A DNA stretch of 64,000 nucleotides. It comes from Nesterenkonia salmonea. GTDB taxonomy: Bacteria; Actinomycetota; Actinomycetes; Actinomycetales; Micrococcaceae. The position numbers and the translations under genes were made by a program. The stretch covers positions 1 through 64,000 of the forward strand of contig NZ_VAVZ01000009.1 of assembly GCF_005771525.1 (NCBI RefSeq). Reading direction: 5' to 3'. This document shows, in pieces, positions 34,457 to 42,628 of this stretch. The notes under the pieces are model-generated. The model worked only from the letters and a program-made list of their open reading frames with translations, searched no databases and was not told the origin of the DNA. Position 1 is the first letter of the stretch. The number at the start of each line of letters is the position of its first letter.

Positions 34457-35605
34457 GTGAGGACATTTTTTGAGCACCTGCGGCGTGCGCTGAGGTCCAC
34501 GCGCCGGGTGGCTGCCAATCGGGCTCGGGCTGGGGCGGTCCGTTCCAAGCGCTCGGTGCTGCCTGCGTTGCAGATGACAGTCGCCGGTGTGGGCGCCTAC
34601 GTGATCTCTGAGCAGGTACTGGGCCATGAAACCCCGCTGTTCGCTGCGGTGGCGGCCCTCATCGCCATGGGGTTCACCAAGGAGCCCCGGCTGCGCAAGG
34701 TCCTGGAAGTCGCCATTGGCTGCACGTTGGGTGTGCTGCTTGCTGACATGCTGGTTCTCGGCCTGGGAACCGGCATCCTGACCGCAGTTCTGGCGGTGTT
34801 CGCAGCAGTCATGCTGGCCCGATTCCTCGACTCCGGTTCCGTGTTCGCGATGCAGATGGGCCTGCAGGCGTTGCTTGTGGTCATGGTCCCGGTGCCTGCA
34901 GATGCCGCTCTGGGCCCGTTTACCCGCTCGGTGGATGCGGTGGTCGGCGGCACCACAGCCTTGCTGGTCACCTTACTGACACCGAAGGATCCGCGGGGCG
35001 AACCGGTCCGGGAACTGCGTCGAGTCGCTGAGGAGTTCACACTTTCGCTGCGGGAGACTGCAGCCGCTCTGCGCTCCTCTGACTCCCGGCAGGCGTGGCA
35101 TGCGCTGATTCGTGCGCGTGGGTTGCAGTCTCAGGTGGACGAAACCTCTAAGGCCCTTTCGGCGGCCAAGGAATTGACGCATTACTCCCCCGCCCATCGT
35201 CGGCACCGGCACTACGTCCGCCGCATTGAGCACACGGCGGAGAAGCTGGACCTGGCGGTGCGGAGTCTGCGCCTGATGACCCGCCGCGCTGTGAGCACTA
35301 TCGATCACGCCAAGCTTTCCGATGCAGGCACTCTCGAGCTGGCAGGTGTGATTGAGCAGCTGGCCGATGCTTCGGCTCAATTGGGTCAGGCTGCCAGCGA
35401 GACCGGTCCGGGTTTTGACCGGTGGATGAACACCGCCCGGGACTCACTGGCCGCTGTTGCGACCGGCCTCCACCCGCAACGGCTGGACATTCACGACCTC
35501 GAAGGTGAGGCTCTGGTCCTGCTGGTGCGCACTATGGTGGTGGACCTTCTTGAGGCCTCCGGATATGAGCACGACGACGCCCTCACCTACTTGCCTGACC
35601 TGTAA
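34457..35605 (+). CDS. FUSC-like membrane protein (aromatic acid exporter family)
   Basis: 382 aa with GTG start. A membrane region at ~35-180 has short hydrophobic helices (LQMTVAGVGAYVISEQVLG, AVAALIAMGF, GCTLGVLLADMLVLGL, ILTAVLAVFAAVMLARFL) with the motif FTKEPRLRKVLEVAIG, as in FUSC/ArAE proteins. A cytosolic helical tail of ~200 residues follows. Role inferred: export of weak organic acids or a related permeability function. A copy of the repeated 13-mer lies near its 3' end (35569-35581, encoding HDDA). Confidence 0.78.
   Translation: MRTFFEHLRRALRSTRRVAANRARAGAVRSKRSVLPALQMTVAGVGAYVISEQVLGHETPLFAAVAALIAMGFTKEPRLRKVLEVAIGCTLGVLLADMLVLGLGTGILTAVLAVFAAVMLARFLDSGSVFAMQMGLQALLVVMVPVPADAALGPFTRSVDAVVGGTTALLVTLLTPKDPRGEPVRELRRVAEEFTLSLRETAAALRSSDSRQAWHALIRARGLQSQVDETSKALSAAKELTHYSPAHRRHRHYVRRIEHTAEKLDLAVRSLRLMTRRAVSTIDHAKLSDAGTLELAGVIEQLADASAQLGQAASETGPGFDRWMNTARDSLAAVATGLHPQRLDIHDLEGEALVLLVRTMVVDLLEASGYEHDDALTYLPDL
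35569..35581 (+). repeat. Copy of 13-mer GCACGACGACGCC (in FUSC-like gene)
   Basis: Exact copy, part of the 15-mer GAGCACGACGACGCC shared with 57461 and 61651. Here it encodes EHDDA. Confidence 0.7.
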
Positions 35606-35621
35606 GAGCAAACTGCGGAGT

Positions 35622-36062
35622 TCAGCTGGTGAGGGAGGCCAGCAGACCTTCCACACGGGCTTTGATGTCATCCCGGATAGCGCGTACAGCTTCGAGGTCC
35701 TTGCCCGCAGGATCCTCCAGCGGCCAGTCCTCGTAGCGTTTCCCCGGGTAGTAGGGGCAGTCGTCACCGCAACCCATGGTGATGACGGCGTCCGATTCCT
35801 GGAGCATGTCAGCAGTGAGTTCATTGGTGGACTGCGCCGCTATGTCGATCCCGACCTCTGCCATGGCTTCCACTGCTACCGGGTTGAGCTGATCGGCCGG
35901 CTTGGTGCCGCCGGAGTAGACGACCAAGCCGCCAGCTGAGAGCTCCCTGAGGAACCCTGCGGCCATCTGGGAACGGCCTGCGTTGTGGACACAGACGAAC
36001 GTCACAGCAGGCGGGGTGGATTCGGAGTGCTGATGGTTTTCCACAGTGGAGGGGCTAGACAT
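35622..36062 (-). CDS. arsC: Arsenate reductase, low-molecular-weight phosphatase type
   Basis: 146 aa with the P-loop CVHNAGRSQMAAG (CX5R), the aspartate-containing ITMGCGDDCPYYPGKRYEDWPLEDP (in part) and three cysteines overall in positions usual for thioredoxin- or mycothiol-linked reductases. It reduces arsenate to arsenite for export by Acr3, 14 nt upstream in the same unit. The start at 36062 (MSSPSTVENHQ) follows AAAGG; a 33-codon extension upstream overlaps acr3 and is not likely. Thioredoxin versus mycothiol/mycoredoxin as partner is open. Confidence 0.92.
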   Translation of the reverse strand: MSSPSTVENHQHSESTPPAVTFVCVHNAGRSQMAAGFLRELSAGGLVVYSGGTKPADQLNPVAVEAMAEVGIDIAAQSTNELTADMLQESDAVITMGCGDDCPYYPGKRYEDWPLEDPAGKDLEAVRAIRDDIKARVEGLLASLTS

Positions 36063-36076
36063 CGGGGGGACCTTTC

Positions 36077-37198
36077 TTAGCGGGTTGTGGTTGCAGCTGA
36101 GGCGCGAGCAGGCGGGGCGCTGATGGGCATAGCTCTTCCGCGGAAGAACTTCCGCGCCCACAGGGCCACATAGACCAGACCGACCAGGACGGGGACTTCA
36201 ATGAGCGGCCCGACGACGCCGGCGAGAGCTTGACCGCTGGCGGCACCGAATGTCGCGATGGAGACTGCGATTGCCAGCTCGAAGTTGTTCCCTGCAGCGG
36301 TGAAACTCAAAGTGGTGGAGCGTTCGTAGCCCATGCGGAGGATCCACCCGATCACCATGGATGCGGCGAAGGTGACAACAAAGTAGATCAGCAGTGGCAC
36401 AGCGATCCGGACCACATCCAGCGGTTGACTGAGGACTTGGTCACCTTGAAGGGCGAAGAGCACCACAATGGTGAACAGCAGCCCGTAGAGCGCCCATGGC
36501 CCGATGACGGGCAGTACCTTGTTTTCATAGGCGGCCCGGCCCATCCGTGCCTCACCGATGGTACGAGTAAGGAATCCGGCCAGCAGCGGGATGCCGAGGA
36601 AGACGAGCACTGAGATGGTGATCGCCCATATGGAGAAGTCTGTGCTGGTGGTTTCCAGCCCCAACCAGCTTGGCAGGAGCTGCAGGTAGAACCATCCGAG
36701 GAGCCCGAACATGAACACCTGGAACACGGAGTTGATCGCTACCAGGACGGCGGCGGCTTCACGGTCTCCGCAGGCTAAGTCATTCCAGATGAGCACCATG
36801 GCGATGCATCGGGCCAGACCCACGATGATCAGACCCGTGCGGTACTCAGGAAGATCGGGGAGGAAGATCCAGGCCAGGGCGAACATAAAAGCAGGCGCGA
36901 GCAGCCAATTGATCACCAAGGATGTGATGATGAGGCGTTTGTCTGAGATCACTCGCCCTGTCTCGTTGTACCGGACCTTGGCGAGCACGGGATACATCAT
37001 CACCAGCAGGCCTATGGCGATCGGTACGGAGACGCCAGCGATCTTGACTGACTCCAGGGCCTCACCGAAGACAGGTAGCGCTGCGCCGAGAAGAAGCCCG
37101 AAACCCATCGCGCCGAGAATCCACAGCGGCAGGAATTTGTCCAACAGGGAAAGCTTTTGAATGACAGCGCCTGTATCTGGAGCCTCAGAAGTCGTCAC
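36077..37198 (-). CDS. acr3: Arsenite efflux transporter Acr3
   Basis: 373 aa, ten-helix BART-superfamily permease. It starts LSLLDKFLPLWILGAMGFG and contains GLARCIAMVLIWNDLACGD, with the conserved cysteine of Acr3, and EVPVLVGLVYVALW near the end. It pumps arsenite out of the cell. It is the first gene of the acr3-arsC unit, divergent from arsR, and the operators lie 33 nt and further upstream of its start. Confidence 0.94.
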   Translation of the reverse strand: MTTSEAPDTGAVIQKLSLLDKFLPLWILGAMGFGLLLGAALPVFGEALESVKIAGVSVPIAIGLLVMMYPVLAKVRYNETGRVISDKRLIITSLVINWLLAPAFMFALAWIFLPDLPEYRTGLIIVGLARCIAMVLIWNDLACGDREAAAVLVAINSVFQVFMFGLLGWFYLQLLPSWLGLETTSTDFSIWAITISVLVFLGIPLLAGFLTRTIGEARMGRAAYENKVLPVIGPWALYGLLFTIVVLFALQGDQVLSQPLDVVRIAVPLLIYFVVTFAASMVIGWILRMGYERSTTLSFTAAGNNFELAIAVSIATFGAASGQALAGVVGPLIEVPVLVGLVYVALWARKFFRGRAMPISAPPARASAATTTR

Positions 37199-37230
37199 GA
37201 GTGCCTTATCGTTGAGAGTGCATGAGCATC

Positions 37231-37246
37231 ATCGACAACTGTCGAT
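37231..37246. promoter_or_regulatory. Perfect ArsR operator-like palindrome
   Basis: ATCGACA AC TGTCGAT is a perfect 7+7 inverted repeat in the 117-bp gap between acr3 and arsR. It is the stronger of two similar sites, placed close to acr3. Confidence 0.7.
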
Positions 37247-37267
37247 ATAACGAGTATTCTTCACTAC

Positions 37268-37283
37268 ATCGATACATGTCAAT
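37268..37283. promoter_or_regulatory. Second, imperfect ArsR operator-like palindrome
   Basis: ATCGATA CA TGTCAAT matches the site at 37231-37246 at 14 of 16 positions outside the spacer-free arms comparison (one mismatch per arm; the spacer differs). The two centres are 37 bp apart. It lies 33 nt before the arsR start. Confidence 0.6.
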
Positions 37284-37315
37284 CTAGCAGTTGTGATGCA
37301 AGAAAGGGCCGCCTG

Positions 37316-37750
37316 ATGACATTAACCGCGACGCTCCCGGACTCTTCGGCGACTCCTGCCCCGGTCGCGGAAGAGTGCTGCGCCCCGCCCCCTGGCGCCG
37401 CTGAACTTCAGGCCGAAGCTGCGGCAGACCTTGCGATCAGGTTCAAGGCTCTCGGTGATGCCAACCGCCTGATGCTGCTGGCCACCATCGCTGGCGGAGA
37501 GTCTGCCGAGGCGTGCGTCTGCGATCTCACCGAGCCGTTGAACCTCGGGCAGCCCACCGTCTCCCACCACCTGAAGATTCTGGTTGATGCTGGGTTCCTC
37601 ACCAGAGAGAAACGCGGAACGTGGTCCTACTACTCAGTGGTCCCCGGCGCCCTGGGAGGGCTCTGCGGTGATCTGTGCTCTGAGTCCGCCCTGGGAGGCC
37701 TGATGAACCCAGCAGCCTCTGCTGAGTCTGCTCCTGAGCACAACGCCTGA
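37316..37750 (+). CDS. arsR: ArsR-family arsenic-responsive repressor
   Basis: 144 aa winged-helix repressor. The DNA-recognition region is LGQPTVSHHLKILVDAGFLTRE. Cysteine pairs are C21-C22 (EECCAPP) and C67/C69 (EACVCDL). The CC near the N terminus plus one or two cysteines in the helix resembles the Corynebacterium-type ArsR, which binds arsenite through an N-terminal CC and a more distant Cys. It is divergent from acr3-arsC over two palindromic sites. GAAAGGG lies upstream of the ATG. Its stop abuts that of radA on the other strand. Confidence 0.92.
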   Translation: MTLTATLPDSSATPAPVAEECCAPPPGAAELQAEAAADLAIRFKALGDANRLMLLATIAGGESAEACVCDLTEPLNLGQPTVSHHLKILVDAGFLTREKRGTWSYYSVVPGALGGLCGDLCSESALGGLMNPAASAESAPEHNA

Positions 37751-39157
37751 CTATTTCTCTCCCAGTACTAGGCTCAGCGCTTCCGCCAAGGATCCCACCT
37801 CACGGACCGTCATACCCTCAGGGATATTCTTTTTCTCTGCAGAGCCCTTGCTTTCTGGAGTTCGGGGAACGATGGCGTGCGTGAAGCCGAGCCGCTGAGC
37901 CTCCTGCAGGCGCCTACTGAGCCCCTGCACCGGCCTGACCTCTCCCGCAAGACCGACCTCCCCAAAGGCGAGGAACCTGTTGGGCAGCGGTTTCTCCAGG
38001 GTCGCAGAGGCCACCGCTAGGGCCACTGCCAAATCTGCCGCTGGTTCGGTGATCTTCACCCCGCCCACCGTGGCCACGTAGATTTCGGACTTCATCAATG
38101 TGGCGAGCTTGGCCCGCCGCTGCAGCACGGCCAAGAGCATCGAGACCCGAGGAGAATCCAGCCCTGAGACTGCTCTGCGCGGCTGTGCGGCCTGGGACTC
38201 TGCCACCAGAGCCTGCACCTCCGCAGTAAGCGGCCGGCGGCCTTCCAGCGTAATGGTGATGCAGGTTCCTGGTACCCGTTCGGTCATCGCGGAGACGAAG
38301 AGCCCACTGGGGTCTGCCAGAGACACCAAACCGTCCTCGGTGAGGTCAAAGCAGCCTACATCGTCAGTCGGTCCGTAGCGGTTCTTCCCAGCTCGAAGCA
38401 GGCGAAGCCGCGAGTGCCGCTCCCCTTCGAACTGGCACACGACATCCACAAGGTGTTCTAACATTCGCGGCCCGGCAATGTTTCCCTCTTTGGTGACGTG
38501 GCCGACCAGAATAGTCGTCATATTGCGCCGCTTGGCGGACTCGATCATGGCGGCTGTCACTTCACGGATTTGGGTGACCCCACCGGCTGCGCCGTCGACT
38601 TCGGCCGACGAGAGCGTCTGGACAGAGTCCATGATGGTCAGCTGGGGGCCGCCCTGTTCGGCGCCAGTCTCTTCAATTTGCCCCAACGCTTGACCCAGGT
38701 CAGCTTCGGCTGCCAGGTAGAGCCCGTCCGCCACAGCACCGATCCGCTCTGCGCGCTTCTTCACTTGGGCAGCCGATTCCTCACCTGTGAGATAGAGCAC
38801 CGGTTGGGAGGTGTGTTTGCGCGCCACATCCGCGGCTGCTTGCAGCAGAAGCGTGGACTTTCCCACGCCAGGCTCCCCCGCCATCAGAATGACTGCGCCT
38901 GGTACCAGCCCTCCGCCCAGCACTCGGTCCAATTCCCCGATCCCGGTCGGCCGGAACTCAGCCACGGAGGAGTCCACCTCCGCAATGGTCCTCGCCGGTG
39001 CGGTCAGCGAGCGCGAGGGGCCCGTGCGAGCCTTCGTCTGGCCCTTCTCCACGACGGTTCCCCAGGATTGGCACTCAGCGCACCGCCCGACCCACTTAAC
39101 GGTCTGCCAGCCGCACTCTGAGCACTCGAACCCCGCCGAGGACTTGTTCTTCGCCAT
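37751..39157 (-). CDS. radA: DNA repair protein RadA
   Basis: 468 aa. The N-terminal zinc finger is CSECGWQTVKWVGRCAEC, the Walker A motif GEPGVGKST, the RadA-specific motif KNRYG and a Lon-like C-terminal domain (AADLAVALAVASATLEKPLP). It promotes branch migration of recombination intermediates. The start at 39157 has TGGAG 4 nt upstream. It follows clpC on the same strand after a strong terminator, so it is probably transcribed separately. Confidence 0.95.
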   Translation of the reverse strand: MAKNKSSAGFECSECGWQTVKWVGRCAECQSWGTVVEKGQTKARTGPSRSLTAPARTIAEVDSSVAEFRPTGIGELDRVLGGGLVPGAVILMAGEPGVGKSTLLLQAAADVARKHTSQPVLYLTGEESAAQVKKRAERIGAVADGLYLAAEADLGQALGQIEETGAEQGGPQLTIMDSVQTLSSAEVDGAAGGVTQIREVTAAMIESAKRRNMTTILVGHVTKEGNIAGPRMLEHLVDVVCQFEGERHSRLRLLRAGKNRYGPTDDVGCFDLTEDGLVSLADPSGLFVSAMTERVPGTCITITLEGRRPLTAEVQALVAESQAAQPRRAVSGLDSPRVSMLLAVLQRRAKLATLMKSEIYVATVGGVKITEPAADLAVALAVASATLEKPLPNRFLAFGEVGLAGEVRPVQGLSRRLQEAQRLGFTHAIVPRTPESKGSAEKKNIPEGMTVREVGSLAEALSLVLGEK

Positions 39158-39226
39158 GCGCTCCACGTTATCCTTTCCCCCGGACTCCTCAGGCGCCGTG
39201 GGCGTAAGAAGTCCGGGCATGAGAAA

Positions 39227-39265
39227 GGCCGGGCCCGGTCACACTCTGTGTGGCCAGGCCCGGCC
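39227..39265 (-). terminator. clpC terminator
   Basis: GGCCGGGCC (39227-39235) pairs with GGCCCGGCC (39257-39265). After one mismatch the stem goes on for eight pairs (one G-U) to a TCT loop. On the minus strand it is followed by TTTCTC. It lies 18 nt after the clpC stop. Confidence 0.85.
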
Positions 39266-39283
39266 CGTTCGCTTTGGTGCTGC

Positions 39284-41803
39284 TCAGCTTTCGATAGCTG
39301 CCGGTTCTTCGGCTGCCTCCAGCTGGTGGTCAGTCGGCATACTCCAGTCGAAAGTCAGCTCACGGTCGGGGCCAGTGCCCTTCACCGCAATGCTGATCTC
39401 CGAACCGTGCGGTATCTCACCGTAGAGAATCCGCTCTGAGAGCTGGTCCTCAATCATGGACTGGATCGCCCGGCGCAATGGTCGCGCGCCCATGGCGGGA
39501 TCGTAGCCGCGGTCGGCCAGGAATTCGCGTGCTTCCTGGGTGATTTCCACGGTCATTGCCTGCTCTGCCAACCGCTTGCGCAGCCGGTCCATGAACAGGT
39601 CGACAATCTTGACGATCTCCTGCTGTTCCAGCTGCGGGAAGACGATGGTGTCGTCTACACGGTTGAGGAACTCGGGGCGGAAGTGCTGGCGCAGCTCCTG
39701 GCTGACCTTGCCCTTCATCCGCTCGTAGTTGGTTGCGGTGTCCGAGGTGGACGTGAAGCCTGTTGTCACACCCTTGGAGATCTCACCGGTCCCGAGGTTG
39801 GTGGTCATGATGATGACGGTGTTCTTGAAGTCGACTACCCGACCCTGGGAGTCGGTGAGCCGACCATCTTCAAGGATTTGCAGCAGTGAATTGAACAAAT
39901 CAGCGTGTGCTTTCTCGACTTCGTCGAAGAGCACAACCGAGAAAGGACGACGCCGCACCTTCTCCGTCAGCTGACCACCCTCCTCATAGCCCACATACCC
40001 TGGGGGCGCACCAAAGAGCCTCGAGACTGTGTGCTTCTCGCTGAACTCCGACATGTCCAGAGTGATCATGGCCTCTTCATCACCGAACAAGAACTCTGCC
40101 AGCGCTTTGGCCAGCTCTGTCTTGCCGACACCGGTAGGACCGGCGAAGATGAATGAGCCCGAGGGACGGTTGGGGTCCTTCAGACCTGCGCGGGTCCGGC
40201 GAATAGCGCGTGAGAGGGACTTCACAGCCTCATCCTGGCCGATGACCCGCTTGTGCAGCTCCTCTTCCATGCGCTTGAGCCGGTCGGATTCCGCCTCGGT
40301 GAGCTTGAAGACGGGTATACCGGTCGAGAAGGCGAGGACTTCGGCGATCAAATCACCGTCAACTTCAGCGATCTCATCCATTGACCGAGATTTCCAGGTT
40401 TCTTCTTTCTGGGCACGCTCTTCGACGAGCTTCTGCTCTTTGTCGCGGAACTGGGCAGCACCTTCGAAGTCCTGAGCGTCAATGGCGGCTTCCTTCTCCC
40501 GCTTGACCTCTTCGATTTTGCCGTCGAATTCCTTCAACTCCGGTGGAGGAGTCATTTTCTGAATTCTTAGACGCGCACCGGCCTCATCAATGAGGTCAAT
40601 TGCTTTGTCCGGAAGGAACCGGTCATTGATATACCGGTTCGCCAGATTGGCGGCCTGCTCCAGTGCTTCTTCTGTGATGGACACCTTGTGGTGTGCTTCG
40701 TAGCGATCACGCAGACCGCGCAGAATCTGCACTGTGGTTTCCACCGAGGGTTCATCGACTTGGATGGGTTGGAAACGGCGTTCCAGAGCAGCATCCTTCT
40801 CGATGTGCTTGCGGTACTCATCCAGCGTGGTCGCGCCGATGGTCTGCAGTTCTCCACGCGCCAGAAGCGGCTTGAGGATATTGGCAGCGTCAATTGCACC
40901 CTCTGCTGCACCGGCACCCACCAGAGTGTGGATCTCATCGATGAACAGGATGATGTCTCCGCGGGTACGGATCTCTTTGAGGACCTTCTTCAGGCGCTCT
41001 TCGAAGTCACCGCGGTAGCGAGAGCCTGCGACTAATGAACCGAGGTCCAATGTGTAGAGCTGTTTATCGCGCAGCAGTTCGGGGACATCGCCGTTGACTA
41101 TTGCCTGCGCCAGGCCCTCAACGACGGCTGTCTTGCCGACGCCGGGCTCACCAATGAGCACAGGATTGTTCTTGGTCCTGCGGGAAAGGACCTGCATGAC
41201 CCGTTCGCGTTCGTAGTCGCGGCCCACCACGGGGTCCAGCTGCGCTTCACGGGCAGCTGCAGTGAGGTTGCGACCGAACTGGTCAAGCACCACAGAGCCT
41301 GCAGGGGTTCCCGAAGCGCCGCCCTGTCCGACTCCAGCACCAGCTTTCTCCTGCTGATCGCCTCCGGAGTAGCCGGAGAGCAGCTGGATGACCTGCTGGC
41401 GGACCTTATTGAGGTCAGCGTTCATCTCCACCAGCACCTGAGCGGCGACACCCTCACCTTCCCGGATCAATCCGAGAAGAATGTGCTCTGTGCCGATGTA
41501 GTTGTGGCCCAGCTGAAGAGCTTCACGCAGTGAGAGCTCGAGCACTTTTTTGGCGCGCGGAGTGAAGGGAATGTGCCCGGACGGGGCATTCTGGCCCGGT
41601 CCGATCTTCTCCTGCACCTTCTCCCGAACACCCTGAAGGTTGATGTCCAGGGACTCCAGCGCCTTAGCAGCGACGCCTTCACCTTCGTGGATCAACCCAA
41701 GCAGAATGTGCTCAGTGCCGATGTAGTTGTGGTTAAGCATGCGGGCCTCTTCTTGGGCCAGCACGACGACGCGACGTGCGCGGTCAGTAAATCTCTCAAA
41801 CAT
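39284..41803 (-). CDS. clpC: ATP-dependent Clp protease ATP-binding subunit ClpC
   Basis: 839 aa. Two Clp-N repeats ([20 protein letters not shown] and a second with [10 protein letters not shown]), NBD1 with [13 protein letters not shown], a UVR-type middle segment ([20 protein letters not shown]) and NBD2 with [20 protein letters not shown] follow each other. ClpC feeds substrates to ClpP. I give the ATG at 41803 ([10 protein letters not shown]), the family start. However, GGGAG is about 12 nt from this ATG and only 6 nt from an in-frame TTG at 41809, so the true start may be TTG two codons earlier. Confidence 0.95.
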   Translation of the reverse strand: MFERFTDRARRVVVLAQEEARMLNHNYIGTEHILLGLIHEGEGVAAKALESLDINLQGVREKVQEKIGPGQNAPSGHIPFTPRAKKVLELSLREALQLGHNYIGTEHILLGLIREGEGVAAQVLVEMNADLNKVRQQVIQLLSGYSGGDQQEKAGAGVGQGGASGTPAGSVVLDQFGRNLTAAAREAQLDPVVGRDYERERVMQVLSRRTKNNPVLIGEPGVGKTAVVEGLAQAIVNGDVPELLRDKQLYTLDLGSLVAGSRYRGDFEERLKKVLKEIRTRGDIILFIDEIHTLVGAGAAEGAIDAANILKPLLARGELQTIGATTLDEYRKHIEKDAALERRFQPIQVDEPSVETTVQILRGLRDRYEAHHKVSITEEALEQAANLANRYINDRFLPDKAIDLIDEAGARLRIQKMTPPPELKEFDGKIEEVKREKEAAIDAQDFEGAAQFRDKEQKLVEERAQKEETWKSRSMDEIAEVDGDLIAEVLAFSTGIPVFKLTEAESDRLKRMEEELHKRVIGQDEAVKSLSRAIRRTRAGLKDPNRPSGSFIFAGPTGVGKTELAKALAEFLFGDEEAMITLDMSEFSEKHTVSRLFGAPPGYVGYEEGGQLTEKVRRRPFSVVLFDEVEKAHADLFNSLLQILEDGRLTDSQGRVVDFKNTVIIMTTNLGTGEISKGVTTGFTSTSDTATNYERMKGKVSQELRQHFRPEFLNRVDDTIVFPQLEQQEIVKIVDLFMDRLRKRLAEQAMTVEITQEAREFLADRGYDPAMGARPLRRAIQSMIEDQLSERILYGEIPHGSEISIAVKGTGPDRELTFDWSMPTDHQLEAAEEPAAIES

Positions 41804-41896
41804 AGCCAACTGACGCTCCCTACAGCATTGTCTTCCGAGAGTCCAAGGCTACGGCCATTTGCCGCCGACTCACCTACCTGTTCGCCACAGGGAAAA

Positions 41897-41944
41897 GACT
41901 GACCCCCGGCGGGAGCTCGTACTAGCCCGCGCCGGGGGTCAGTC
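41897..41944 (-). terminator. lsr2 terminator
   Basis: GACTGACCCCCGGCG (41897-41911) and CGCCGGGGGTCAGTC (41930-41944) are perfect 15-bp arms with an 18-nt loop. On the minus strand TTTTCC follows. It lies 13 nt after the lsr2 stop and would end the lysS-small protein-lsr2 or lsr2 transcript. Confidence 0.85.
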
Positions 41945-41957
41945 CTACCCGAAAATG

Positions 41958-42260
41958 TCAGCGCTTCTTGGCGTTGCGATACGCCTCGACGATGTCCCGG
42001 TGAAGGCGACCCCGTTTAGCGACGGTGTATCCATGGGACACCGCCCATTCTCGAATTTTCTTTGCCTCATTCTGAGGTGACGGGGGAGGAACTGCCTCAG
42101 CCTTGCGAACGTACTTCTTGAGAGTGTCGCGGAGCGCTTTGGCGTTCTCTTCCGACAGGTCAATCGAGTAAAACCTGCTGTCAAGACCGAAGTGAACAGT
42201 CTCCTTAGCCGGTGATCCATCTAGATCATCAACGAGGATTTCTTGTACTTTTTTCGCCAT
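41958..42260 (-). CDS. lsr2: Lsr2 nucleoid-associated protein
   Basis: 100 aa. The N-terminal oligomerisation domain MAKKVQEILVDDLDGSPAKETVHFGLD (in part) is followed by a Pro-rich linker and the DNA-binding tail IREWAVSHGYTVAKRGRLHRDIV, in which RGR is the minor-groove AT-hook-like motif. Lsr2 silences AT-rich, often foreign, DNA. An unusually strong hairpin terminator follows. Confidence 0.93.
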   Translation of the reverse strand: MAKKVQEILVDDLDGSPAKETVHFGLDSRFYSIDLSEENAKALRDTLKKYVRKAEAVPPPSPQNEAKKIREWAVSHGYTVAKRGRLHRDIVEAYRNAKKR

Positions 42261-42445
42261 GAGCGATGCACCTCACTGCAGAGTATCGACAGCCCGCGAA
42301 AACTGTGCTTGTTGTCTGCACACTGAGGGCTGATAAATAATTATAAGTGGCCAGGGACCAATTCTCTGACGACAGCTCTATTCTCGCAGGGAAAAACAAA
42401 GACCGTCAACTCAGTAAGACCCCACAAGAATTCATCTTGGTTTGT
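42261..42445. promoter_or_regulatory. lsr2 promoter region
   Basis: This 185-bp, relatively AT-rich gap lies upstream of lsr2 on the minus strand and downstream of the small membrane protein gene. An AATAATTATAA run near 42336 could be autoregulated by Lsr2, which prefers such DNA. No other feature seen. Confidence 0.35.
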
Positions 42446-42622
42446 TCACTGATGGGCTTGTGTCTCGCGGCTCGTAGTGTCATTCATCTCCTGCCGCACC
42501 GCAGCCTCAGTGGCGCGCTCATTGCGGTCAGCGCGGAAGATCGCCCGCATCGCCAACCAGAAGACCAGACCCACGCCTATCGATGGCGCAAGCACTTCAA
42601 AATACGTCCAGAAATTATCCAT
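42446..42622 (-). CDS. 58-aa single-span membrane protein between lysS and lsr2
   Basis: An ATG frame of 58 codons begins 6 nt after the lysS stop. The protein starts MDNFWTYFEVLAPSIGVGL, continues with VFWLAMRAIFRADRNERAT and ends in a short polar tail with a QEMNDTTS segment. This is one membrane helix followed by the basic IFRADRNER motif, a pattern I recall in small proteins found between lysS and lsr2 in related actinobacteria. Function unknown. No good Shine-Dalgarno, so translation is probably coupled to lysS. Confidence 0.75.
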   Translation of the reverse strand: MDNFWTYFEVLAPSIGVGLVFWLAMRAIFRADRNERATEAAVRQEMNDTTSRETQAHQ

Positions 42623-42628
42623 ATTGGC

